Assembly: GCA_965646165.1 (NCBI GenBank)
Contig: CBFFYP010000031.1
Location: 1 to 43,933, forward strand
DNA: 43,933 nt
DNA from: MGBC114844 sp910585855
Lineage (GTDB): Bacteria; Bacillota; Clostridia; Lachnospirales; Lachnospiraceae
Direction of reading: 5' to 3'
Shown piece by piece: positions 33,670 through 42,400 of the stretch; position 1 is the stretch's first letter, and each line of letters begins with the position of its first letter. The position numbers and the translations under genes are program-made. The notes beneath the pieces were generated by a model that saw nothing but the letters and a program-made list of their open reading frames with translations, made no database searches and had not been told where the DNA came from.

Positions 33670-34619
33670 TACCGAGTTCCTCCGTTTCCTGTTAATTTAA
33701 TTCTAGGGTCAATCAGCATCATAAGTACATCACCTAAAAATACACCTAAAATACCAAGTGATGCATATAATACTACACAGCCCTGTACCACATTTGTATC
33801 ATAACGTGCAATCGCATCTGTCATCAATGCTCCCATTCCCGGCACAGAAAAGAAACGTTCTACTAAAAGAGAACCACCAATTGTCAGCAAAAAGGATGCC
33901 GGCAGATACTGTGCAAGTGGTACAAACGCATTTCTTAATACATGACGAATCATAATCTGTTTTGTCGTCAATCCCTTTGCTCTTGCCAGCTTAATATAAT
34001 CCTTATTGATTTCATCCACCATATAACGTCTTGTCCAAAGTGCATAACCGGCTATCGAACCCATAGAAAGACAGACAATAGGAAGTGTAACAGACGTTGG
34101 ATTTCTTGTAGAATAAAGCGGCGGCAACCCCAATACCTGTGAACCGAATACCAAAACCAACGAATAAGAAACAAGGCTTGGAACAGAGTTGACAAATATA
34201 ATATATATCGTACCGATTCCGTCTACAAGTTTATCTTTAAATCTTGTCTGGGCAATTCCCAGCAAAACACCTAATACTAAGGAAATACCAAGAGAAATTA
34301 TTCCCAGCCGCATCGATATTCCCATTCGTGTTGCAATTACTTTTGTTACAGCTACTCCGCTCTGAATTCGTCTGGAATCTCCCAAACTAAACTTCGTTAT
34401 CAACTGCCTATAAAAATTGAATAACTGCTTCGGAAGCGGATCTAGTAAACCTGCCTGTAAAAGTTGTTCTTGCTTCTGTTCCTCTGAAAACTTCATCAAC
34501 TGTTCTTCTGTAAAATAATAGTCAGTAGGAAGCATACGCAGCAGCAGGAATACGATAGTTACCACAATCAAGACTGTTGCAACCGATTGCAACAGTCTTT
34601 TAATTGTATACTTTACCAT
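33669..34619 (-). CDS. oppB: Oligopeptide ABC transporter permease OppB
   Basis: 316 residues. N-terminal helix KRLLQSVATVLIVVTIVFLLLRM, then an extracellular loop longer than in some OppB (about 35-100), and five helices. EAA loop YIKLARAKGLTTKQIMIRHVLRNAFVPL; final LGDVLMMLIDPRIKL is the family ending. Its ATG overlaps the oppA stop (TAATG), implying coupling. Confidence 0.93.
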   Translation of the reverse strand: MVKYTIKRLLQSVATVLIVVTIVFLLLRMLPTDYYFTEEQLMKFSEEQKQEQLLQAGLLDPLPKQLFNFYRQLITKFSLGDSRRIQSGVAVTKVIATRMGISMRLGIISLGISLVLGVLLGIAQTRFKDKLVDGIGTIYIIFVNSVPSLVSYSLVLVFGSQVLGLPPLYSTRNPTSVTLPIVCLSMGSIAGYALWTRRYMVDEINKDYIKLARAKGLTTKQIMIRHVLRNAFVPLAQYLPASFLLTIGGSLLVERFFSVPGMGALMTDAIARYDTNVVQGCVVLYASLGILGVFLGDVLMMLIDPRIKLTGNGGTR

Positions 34620-36688
34620 TATTTCGTTGGTCTGCCAGCTTCAAAAGCGGCTTCAAATGCTGCATAGTCATCCGCAGTATAGGCAACTGTTGATGTCTCC
34701 CAATTCTTATACTTATTGTACTGAATACCAAATGGTGCATTCATCATAGTGTAATGATTAATTCTTGTTATTTTAAAATTAATCTGATTATCAACAGGAA
34801 TAAATAATGCATGATTCAGCAAATAAACCTCTGCCTGTGCAAAAGCAGCATATCTGGCATCCATATCGTCTACAATCTCATCTGCTGCCTTTTCTAATTT
34901 AGTATATTCTTCAAAAGTTGCTTTTACATTGTCTGGTGCATCTGGTATATTTTCAAAGTTCTGTGCATAATATGCATTATCGTCTGGATAAGTCATCTGC
35001 CCTAAATAATTCTGCGGATCGGCATAATCAGCACCCCATCCATTGATCATAAAGGACTGTAAACGTGGACTTCGAACTTCCTGTACTAAACTAGATACAT
35101 AAGTCCGAATATTTAACTGAATAAAATCATCTCCAAAGCACTGAGAAAATACTTTCTTTAATACTTCTGCACTATCCAAAGATGCCTGACTTCCAGAAAG
35201 AATAAAGTAATCTGCCTGAACCGGGAATGTTACACCCTGAGCCGCCAACTCTTCCATTGCCTGTTGTTTTGCTGCTTCAAACTTTTCTGCATTTAATCTG
35301 GCTGCTTTTCCCTGTCCATTGGAACGATCGGTTGCGCCGTGATCCAATAAATCTGTTACTAAAGTAGTATAATCTGTTCCGTCTGATGTATATACCAAGC
35401 CTCTTCCAGTAAAAGTATCCAGTGTCTGCTTATTTGGATTAAGTGGATTTGTTCTTGCCAAATATTCGGTAAAATCCAATCCATAATACCAAGCCTGACG
35501 GAAGGATTCATTTGCAACAGCCGTATTCCAGTTCGTATCATCTGTACCGTCATCTTTTCTCTTATTATAGTTAAAATGTACGACATAAGCATACTTACTT
35601 GGATAAGTTTCCACCAGATTGTTATGATATTCATGATTCGGATCATTGTAAATCGTAGAGAATTGACTTTCATTTAAACCAACAGAATCAATTTCTCCTG
35701 CCTGATATAACTGATAGCCTACATCACTTCCTTCAATCATCTTTACCGTTACACTGTCAAACAATGTACAATTCTTATCCCAATAAGATTCGTTTTTCTC
35801 CATTACCTTTTCATTATTATAGATAAAGCTGGTCAAACGATAGCATCCGTTATACCATAATTTATCATTTGTTGCTTCCTTAAATCCTGCCGGTGTAATC
35901 TGCTCAATCATAGCTGCAGATACCGGATACAGACACTGATAAGTTGCAACTGAATCAAAATATGGTTTCGGCGTGGTACAATGATAAATTAAGGTATAAT
36001 CATCCGGTGCTTCCACTCCTACCATTTGAAGAAATGTTGTGGAATCCAAAGCCATTGCTTCTTCTTCTGACAATCCTTTTGTATAATCATAATAATCCTT
36101 TGCTCCTGAAATCAATTCAATCGGCATAGAAGTATTATTTGCATCATTTTTCGATGCATTCAGCACCCACTCTAATCCAGTAATAAAGTCTTGTGCCGTA
36201 CAATCTGCCATCTTATTTCCGTTGACATCTACCCATACTACATCATTGCGAAGTTTAAATGTCCATGTAAGTCCTCCGTCTTCTGTTCCCCATTCTGTAG
36301 CGATTGCTGGAACAAGATTTCCATATACATCGCAGGAAAGCAAGCCATCTACTAAATTCGTTAAAACTTCAGATGTAGAGCCTGTCTGTGTATAAAGCCA
36401 ATTTAACGTTTCACACTCATGAGAACCTTGATTTTGTACCATAACCAAATCCTTAATTGGTTTTCCTCCGTTATCTACTACAGGAGTTTTTGGTGTTTCT
36501 GGATTGCCGGATGCAGTTGTTTCTGAATTACCAGATGCAGTCGTTTCCGAACTTCCAGATGCAGTTGTCTGATTTGTACCGTTTGTTGTTGGATTTGTGT
36601 TGTTATTCGAATTCCCGCCACAGCCTGTAAGCGAAGAAATCGTTAAAACAGACACTAACGCCATAGCTAAAATTTTGGATCTCTTCAT
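34619..36688 (-). CDS. oppA: Oligopeptide-binding lipoprotein OppA (SBP family 5)
   Basis: 689 residues, long for the family (about 550). Lipoprotein signal with lipobox LTGC; C23 would be lipidated. A Thr/Ser/Asn-rich linker with three 8-residue repeats (41-64) follows. The mature domain has GLTWTFKLRNDVVWVDVNG, typical of family-5 peptide-binding proteins, LYNNGCYRL-like LWYNGCYRLTSF, and INGWGADYADPQNYLGQM near the ligand-binding C-lobe. Captures peptides outside the membrane for OppBCDF. GGGAGG SD. Confidence 0.93.
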   Translation of the reverse strand: MKRSKILAMALVSVLTISSLTGCGGNSNNNTNPTTNGTNQTTASGSSETTASGNSETTASGNPETPKTPVVDNGGKPIKDLVMVQNQGSHECETLNWLYTQTGSTSEVLTNLVDGLLSCDVYGNLVPAIATEWGTEDGGLTWTFKLRNDVVWVDVNGNKMADCTAQDFITGLEWVLNASKNDANNTSMPIELISGAKDYYDYTKGLSEEEAMALDSTTFLQMVGVEAPDDYTLIYHCTTPKPYFDSVATYQCLYPVSAAMIEQITPAGFKEATNDKLWYNGCYRLTSFIYNNEKVMEKNESYWDKNCTLFDSVTVKMIEGSDVGYQLYQAGEIDSVGLNESQFSTIYNDPNHEYHNNLVETYPSKYAYVVHFNYNKRKDDGTDDTNWNTAVANESFRQAWYYGLDFTEYLARTNPLNPNKQTLDTFTGRGLVYTSDGTDYTTLVTDLLDHGATDRSNGQGKAARLNAEKFEAAKQQAMEELAAQGVTFPVQADYFILSGSQASLDSAEVLKKVFSQCFGDDFIQLNIRTYVSSLVQEVRSPRLQSFMINGWGADYADPQNYLGQMTYPDDNAYYAQNFENIPDAPDNVKATFEEYTKLEKAADEIVDDMDARYAAFAQAEVYLLNHALFIPVDNQINFKITRINHYTMMNAPFGIQYNKYKNWETSTVAYTADDYAAFEAAFEAGRPTK
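36497..36568 (-). repeat. 24-nt tandem repeat in oppA linker
   Basis: Three consecutive 24-nt units encoding TTASGSSE, TTASGNSE and TTASGNPE between the lipidated Cys and the binding domain. Such repeats can change in number by slippage and would alter only linker length. Confidence 0.8.
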
Positions 36689-36827
36689 TCATTCTTCCTC
36701 CCTTGTTATTATTTTAGCAATTTTATGCGCAGAATTGTAAATGCCGGAATTAAAAATGATATATATGTTTGATTGACTAAAATTTGAAATAAAAGCCTAT
36801 AATCAACACATATAACCAATAGAAAGC

Positions 36828-36869
36828 AAAAAGCACATACTTAGACTGTCTCTAAGTCTAAATCTGTGC
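36828..36869 (-). terminator. Terminator-like hairpin in the opp leader (possible attenuator)
   Basis: Minus strand: GCACA-GAT-TTAGACT, loop TAGAGAC, AGTCTAA-GTA-TGTGC, then TTTTT. The stem is 5 bp plus 7 bp with a symmetric 3x3 internal loop. It lies between the opp promoter (36906-36934) and oppA, about 140 nt before the start codon. The T-tract is on the minus strand only, so it acts in the opp direction. Confidence 0.65.
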
Positions 36870-36905
36870 CCCTTCACAACTTACTATGAACATTTACACT
36901 ATAAA

Positions 36906-36934
36906 ATTTTAACATGATAAAGCATATCTGTCAA
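36906..36934 (-). promoter_or_regulatory. oppA: Promoter upstream of oppABCDF
   Basis: TTGACA (36929-36934), 17-nt spacer ending TGT, and TAAAAT (36906-36911), with an extended -10-like TG. A transcript from about 36899 would have a 210-nt leader before oppA that includes a terminator-like hairpin. Confidence 0.7.
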
Positions 36935-37011
36935 GAAGCAATCCACTATTTTTTTCAAAGCATTACTTCCAAATTGTTATATTTTTGCTTATAATAGCAT
37001 TTTTTTCCAGA

Positions 37012-37150
37012 GAGGACGCCGGATTCTGGAAGGGTTGGTATCCTGTTGTTCCGGTTTCCAAAAAGTAAGAAGTTCTAACTTTTTTCCGAAGTCACTTCAG
37101 AATACCAACCCTTCCAGAATCTGGCTGTTTGTTGGCCTCGGAACAAAAAA
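37012..37150 (-). repeat. Dispersed hairpin repeat, copy E (centre deleted)
   Basis: Tail GAGGACGCC (37012-37020), head GGCTGTTTGTTGGCC (37123-37137), reverse orientation. The copy-specific arms GGATTCTGGAAGGGTTGG (37021-37038) and its complement (about 37105-37122) pair almost perfectly. The inner arm remnants (AAAAAGTAAGAAGTTCT) join directly, so the centre is missing. Confidence 0.8.
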
Positions 37151-37391
37151 TAATTTTATCAAAATAAAAGTATTCCATAATATTTCTATTTACGTCAGGT
37201 TCTGTTTATATTATAGCATTGCGGTGAAAAACCCACACGCTTGCGTGCAGGATGAAAGCCGCTTTTCTTTTACTTGACATTTGCATATATTGGATTTATA
37301 ATCTATGTATAAACAATGAAAAGAAACACCATGTTTACTCTTAAATATGAGTATTGCAGTTTTGGATTACAACTGTTAAAAGAGAAATCGT

Positions 37392-37623
37392 ATGGCAAGA
37401 TCAAAAAATAACAATGTACAAATTAACATTTCCATTCCTTCTGAATGGAAAACAGAGCTTGAAAACCTTGCACGTTTTGTTCAAGACGTTTTCACAGCTA
37501 AAACAGTTTTATGCAAGATACGGTGTATTATGGTCAAGAGGATATTTTGCGTCAACGGTAGGTCATATCAGTGAAGCCACAGTAATCCAATACATGGAGG
37601 AACAAAAAAATCATGGCGAATGA
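37392..37623 (+). pseudogene. CopG-like protein start joined to TnpA C-terminal remnant
   Basis: The frame from ATG 37392 begins MARSKNNNVQINISIPSEWKTELENLAR, resembling small ribbon-helix-helix-like proteins, and becomes meaningless after about residue 28. In another frame, YGVLWSRGYFASTVGHISEATVIQYMEEQ (to TGA 37623) is the typical end of IS200/IS605 Y1 transposase TnpA. A deletion has joined the two and removed the catalytic HUH and tyrosine parts. Confidence 0.6.
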
Positions 37624-37918
37624 AGAATACCATAAAATTCTAAAACAATATCAGAAACGTTCTGGTAAGGCAGGAAACAATCTTGTCCATCTTATGAGAA
37701 AAAATTATGATCCGCTCATACGTACTAAAAGATACCGTAAACTGCTTAAACTCTATGGTGGAAACACTGTTTTTGCTCTTACGAAAGCCGAAGATGTGTG
37801 GCATGGTATAGACAACTGTCTTTATGGAAATGAGAAAACCATGCATTTCTCAAAATACGGAGAAGAACACCACGGGCTTGCCCGTGGGAGCAGTCAGAGT
37901 AATCACAAACTGAGGTAG
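37613..37918 (+). pseudogene. Truncated TnpB-like N-terminus
   Basis: 101 codons: MANEEYHKILKQYQKRSGKAGN, then YDPLIRTKRYRKLLKLYGG, then GIDNCLYGNEKTMHFSKYGE, running into the element's right-end hairpin. The position (overlapping the TnpA stop by 11 nt) and an apparent resemblance to N-terminal TnpB-like proteins suggest an IS605 accessory nuclease reduced to its first fifth; the RuvC domain is absent. I am only moderately sure of the family. Confidence 0.5.
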
Positions 37919-37920
37919 AG

Positions 37921-38340
37921 ATGATAAATATGATAAAAAAATATATAAAATCCTATATGATACGCCCTATTTTCTATAAAAGTATAACCAAATTTTCAAT
38001 CAGCCTGACATTATGCCTGCTTTGGGATCATTTTCTAAATAAAGATAATTTATACAGTATTTGGGAATACCCTTTCTTTCTTGCTGGCTGTATCCTATTA
38101 TCTGGAGTATGGTTTTGTTATCTGAAACTCGATCATTTTACAATTCATCACCTTGCCGAACGAAACGACCGAACACCCAGAAAACACCATGCTACAAAAT
38201 CCATTGTTGATTTTGCCGATGAAAAAATAATTTCCTTTGAAGAACTGACTACGCAGGAACAAACTATCTGCGACCTGTTATCAAATCTTATTACAGGTAT
38301 ACTTTTTCTTCTTCCTGCACTAATTCTCTCACTATTTTAA
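37921..38340 (+). CDS. Small membrane protein of unknown function
   Basis: 139 residues, not recognised. Hydrophobic segments at about 22-38, 50-70 and 121-138 suggest two or three membrane helices. A charged middle (RNDRTPRKHHATKSIVDFADEKIISFEELTTQEQ) is probably cytoplasmic. GAGG, from the right end of the IS605 relic, serves as SD 5 nt from ATG 37921; ATG 37930 is an alternative. The gene is enclosed by repeat copy E and the head fragment at 38350, so it may be cargo. Confidence 0.6.
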   Translation: MINMIKKYIKSYMIRPIFYKSITKFSISLTLCLLWDHFLNKDNLYSIWEYPFFLAGCILLSGVWFCYLKLDHFTIHHLAERNDRTPRKHHATKSIVDFADEKIISFEELTTQEQTICDLLSNLITGILFLLPALILSLF

Positions 38341-38349
38341 AAAATCCTT

Positions 38350-38389
38350 TTTTATTCTGAAGCCAAGAAACAGCCAGATTCGAAAAATT
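38350..38389 (+). repeat. Head fragment of dispersed hairpin repeat
   Basis: CCAAGAAACAGCCAGATTCG (38363-38382) matches the head end of copies D and G, but no matching arm or tail follows. It is oriented toward copy E, leaving 1.2 kb between the two heads. Confidence 0.65.
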
Positions 38390-38447
38390 TTCACTTATTG
38401 ACGAAATTTCAAGCAAACAGTATAATAAAAATCACAACTAAAATTAC

Positions 38448-38482
38448 CAGAGCAGTATAATCTTTGTTTTATCACTGCTCTG
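38448..38482 (+). promoter_or_regulatory. Hairpin in the leader of the methyltransferase gene
   Basis: Perfect 9-bp inverted repeat, CAGAGCAGT (38448-38456) and ACTGCTCTG (38474-38482), with a 17-nt AT-rich loop, ending about 12 nt before the SD region (ATAAGGA). It could be an operator or RNA stem. Confidence 0.45.
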
Positions 38483-38504
38483 AGAAAGAGATAAGGATTA
38501 TATT

Positions 38505-39365
38505 ATGTGGATTGCAGATAATTGGAAAGATTTTGAAATTCTTGATACTTCAAAAGGAGAAAAACTGGAACGCTGGGGAAACTATTTTTTGATTCGTCCC
38601 GATCCGCAGGTAATTTGGGATACTCCAAAAACATTAAAAGAATGGAAAAAACCAAATGCCCATTACCACAGAAGTTCAAAAGGCGGAGGCGAATGGGAAT
38701 TTTTTCATCTACCGGAGCAGTGGTCTATTCACTATAAAGAACTTACGTTTCATTTAAAACCCTTTCACTTTAAACATACCGGACTTTTCCCAGAACAGGC
38801 TGTCAACTGGGACTGGTTTTCTGAAAAAATAAAACAATCCCGCTCTCCTGTCAAAGTTCTGAATCTGTTTGCTTATACAGGAGGCGCTACTCTGGCAGCG
38901 GCAAAAGCCGGTGCATCTGTCACCCATGTGGATGCTTCAAAAGGAATGGTAACATGGGCAAAAGAAAATGCTGCTTCTTCTGGGTTACAGCAAGCCCCTA
39001 TCCGCTGGATTGTAGATGATTGTGTTAAATTTGTAGAACGGGAAATCCGAAGAGGTAATCACTATGATGCAATTATTATGGATCCGCCTTCCTATGGAAG
39101 AGGCCCAAAAGGAGAGATCTGGAAAGTAGAAGATGCAATACATCCATTAATTAAACTCTGCAAACAACTTCTATCCAAACAACCTCTTTTCTTTTTAGTC
39201 AACTCCTATACTACAGGGTTTGCTCCCGCTGTTTTAACTTATCTGATTGGAATAGAACTGATACCAACATTCGGCGGGCAGATACATTCAGAAGAACTTG
39301 GATTAAAAGTTAAAGATACCGGATTGGCACTTCCCTGCGGCAGTTCCGGGCGCTGGGAAAGATAA
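38505..39365 (+). CDS. Class I SAM-dependent RNA methyltransferase (RlmI/RlmK-like)
   Basis: 286 residues. Motif I VLNLFAYTGGATLAAAKAGA (about 118-137), acidic residue D143 (HVDASKGMVTWAKENA) for the SAM ribose, VDDCVKFVERE, and motif IV DPPSYGRGPKGEIW (193-206), as in 23S rRNA methyltransferases of the Methyltrans_SAM type. The N-terminal region (WERWGNYFLIRPDPQVIW-like) replaces the PUA domain of RlmI, which is not apparent. The RNA target is unknown. Plus strand, alone, convergent with the protease gene, SD AAGGA. Confidence 0.88.
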   Translation: MWIADNWKDFEILDTSKGEKLERWGNYFLIRPDPQVIWDTPKTLKEWKKPNAHYHRSSKGGGEWEFFHLPEQWSIHYKELTFHLKPFHFKHTGLFPEQAVNWDWFSEKIKQSRSPVKVLNLFAYTGGATLAAAKAGASVTHVDASKGMVTWAKENAASSGLQQAPIRWIVDDCVKFVEREIRRGNHYDAIIMDPPSYGRGPKGEIWKVEDAIHPLIKLCKQLLSKQPLFFLVNSYTTGFAPAVLTYLIGIELIPTFGGQIHSEELGLKVKDTGLALPCGSSGRWER

Positions 39366-39409
39366 ACTACAATCAGACAAAAAAGATTATTTTCTCTGCT
39401 CTTGTACGT

Positions 39410-39476
39410 AAAAAAGGGACTGTAAAAAAATAGAGTGAAGTGATTCTATCTCCATTTTTTACAGCCCCTTTTTTCT
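39410..39476. terminator. Bidirectional intrinsic terminator
   Basis: AAAAAAGGGACTGTAAAAAA on the left pairs with TTTTTTACAGCCCCTTTTTT on the right, about 18 paired bases around a loop with GAGTGAAGTGATTCTATCTC. Both strands end in T-runs. It separates the convergent methyltransferase and protease genes. Confidence 0.9.
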
Positions 39477-39491
39477 GTTTGTACTTACAAT

Positions 39492-42400
39492 TTATGAAAT
39501 CCAAACTCCGTCTTTATCTACCGTATAACCATCTGGTGTAACAGTATCTGTCAGCATTTCACCGGAAGATGATAAATAGTACCATTTTCCATTCCACTTA
39601 ATCCATCCTGTCTTCATATCTCCATTTACTAAATCCAAATAATACCATTTTCCATTTACAAGCTGCCAGTCGGATTTCATATCTCCGTTCACTAAATCCA
39701 TATAATACCATTTTCCGTTTACAAACTGCCAGCCGGATTTCATATCCCCATTTTGTTTATCTAACAGATACCACTTTCCGTCTGCTGTTTTCAGCCAGCC
39801 TATTTCCATCTTCTTATTATTGGAATTCATAAAATACCACTTGTTGTTATTCCAAAGCCATCCTTTTACTGCTTTTTTGTCTGCTCCGAAATAGTACCAT
39901 GCCTGTTCTACTTTCTGCCATTTATTTTGCGAAAGCGTTGTATTATTTTCGCAAAATACTACTTCCTGATTACTTGAAATAACCAATTTTCCTGTACTGC
40001 ATTTTATAACGTTCTGTACTTTTGTATCATTGCCTAAAACATTGGTTACCAGCTTTTGTTCCTCGGAAGTTAAATTGGAATTTAATCCTGAGTTTGTCCT
40101 TATTTCTGAACTTGAACCAGAGCTTGAACTTGAACCAGAACTTGGTCTGCTGCTTCTATTTTTTTCAAAGGCAGCATGAACGATTATATCTTCCTTTGGC
40201 ATTACAAATGAATTATTTACAACAACGGCACTTCCGCTTGTTACCTTCCATTCTTTAAAGTAATAACCTGTGTTTGCCGTTTCCTTTAATATAATCTCTT
40301 CTCCTGCTTTTGCATGATCTGTACTTGCACTTGCTGTTCCGTTTCCATCATTTGTTACTGTAATATTATATTCTTGTTCTGGAGGATTAATGGTATATTG
40401 AAAAGTTACAACAGCACTATCTCTCATATCTTCTCTTATGGCAACTGCTTTAATTACAATAACTTTGCTTTCGCCTTTTATCCCTTCCAATAAAATTGGA
40501 TCGGTATATTTTATACCAGACTGAAGCGGATCTTTTGTTTCATCCAATACATAATAGATGCTTGCTCCCTCTGTAGAACTGGTCAGTTTTACCGTTTGAT
40601 TTTCTGTATAAACACCAGCAATTTTATCAGGTACAGGTGCTCCTGCTATTTCTGCTGCAGAAACCGTAATCGTCGCTGTAATCAAATCCGATTTTCCATC
40701 GGTATCAATCAAAATAGATTCAAAATCTGCCTTGCCATTCACCTGAAATACTTGCTCTGTCCTAATAGTTGGATCATATGCAACTGGATCTTCTGGGTTT
40801 TCCAAATCCCATACAATCGCTGCCCATTTCACCGCTTCATCTTCTGTTTTCACTGCAATTTTTTCTGGAAGTCCCAAATCTTCCACTGTCTTTTTCGTTC
40901 CGTTTGCTATTCCATCTATTGTAATACACGAAACAATATCCTCTAATAATTTTGCCTTTGGTGTAATCGGAAACGTATAAGTTACTGTCAAATCCTTTCC
41001 GTCCTCACTGCAAAAAACTTCTGCCGAATCAGAATTTACAGTCACTGCAGTAGCATCTGTAAATGCATAGCCTTCTTTTGCTTTTAAATTCACAGTAATA
41101 TTATAAACTGTATGATATTCTGCCTTTCCGCTTACAATTTCTTCTTCTTTTTTCCAAATCATATTTTCCGCAGTAATTTCTTCTACTTCCTGATTATTGC
41201 AGGTAATCTGCATTGGCAAATCTTTGCCTCCCTCTGGAAGAGCAAGCTCTGTCAATTCCACTGATTTTATTTCCTCTATCGGCTTATATGTATAAGTAAT
41301 CGTTAATGTCTTATTGTCACTACTTCTCTTTATATTTTCTTGTGAAACCAAGATATCCTGAAACTTTACAATCAAATCTTCAAAAAAATAATATCCTTCC
41401 TTAGCAGTTAAAGTAATACTCGCAGTATACGCTACTCCAACTCCTGCCTTAGCATCTTCTGCTAATTCTGTTTCTCCGTCTTTCCAGACAACCGATACTT
41501 GATCCTCTACTGTTTCGATTCCTTCTGTTCTGCAAACTGCCCCTATGTCCAAAAGCTGCCTGAAAGCAGGATCTGCAATATCTGTCACTTCTATACTAGA
41601 AATCGCTTCCGGCGGAATATCTTTTGTATACACCTTTATCCTGCAATTTCCTTTATCCAGTTCCTTCCAGCCACCTATATAGCTATATGATTTACTTCCA
41701 TTTGAAACATGATTATCCAAATAAATCCAAAACCTTCCTTCACTGTCACAAAGGCTCAAAACCACTGCAAACTCTTCTCCCTCTTTTAGTTCTATTTTAT
41801 CTTCCAACAAAACAGTATGATAGCCTGCATAATCAAGAGTTCCGCTTTTTATTATTTGGGGTTCTTCAAGATAAAGCGGATCTTCCTCTCCTGCAAATAT
41901 ACCTATGGTATAACTTGTTCCTGCGTATCCGGTATAAAAACCAACTGCTTTTACCATTTCTCTTCCTTTTGCAGTAAATTGATTTGCTCCGGCATATGTT
42001 CTTGAACTAGAATAATAAGCCGTCCCGGCTGATCCATCATACTGATAATTATTATCATAATTAGAACTGTCTTCCATTTGAATAGATGCTGCTATCGAAA
42101 AAGAAGGTTCTTCATAAGACATATAGAAAAAACCATCCGTCCCCCATCCTTCTCCCCAGCTATTTTTTACAATCCAAGCACCATTTTCCTCTGGTGCATC
42201 ATTTTTAGTAAAATTATTTTTATCAAAATTATCATCCCAACCAACCAGTGCCACAGCATGATTAATGCTATAGTAAGGATGTTTTCCGCAATAATAAGCA
42301 CATACTGTCTTATCTCCCAGCAAAACATCTTCATAATAATCACCATCCGAAAAATACTCACAATACACTGCACCATATTTCATAATCGCTTCTTTTATAG

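Larger units (their letters stand above)
37200..37918 (+). mobile_element. Decayed IS200/IS605-family element
   Basis: A left-end hairpin around CCACACGCTTGCGTGCAGG (about 37229-37248) and a right-end hairpin CCACGGGCTTGCCCGTGG (37870-37887) followed by GAGCAGTCAG are typical of this family, which has no inverted repeats but subterminal hairpins. Between them are a CopG-like start joined to a TnpA C-terminus and a truncated TnpB-like frame. The element is internally deleted and cannot move by itself. Confidence 0.65.

Noticed and set aside
37870..37887. CCACGGGCTTGCCCGTGG as a terminator of the upstream frame
   Set aside because: No T-tract follows, and it fits an IS605 right-end hairpin better.
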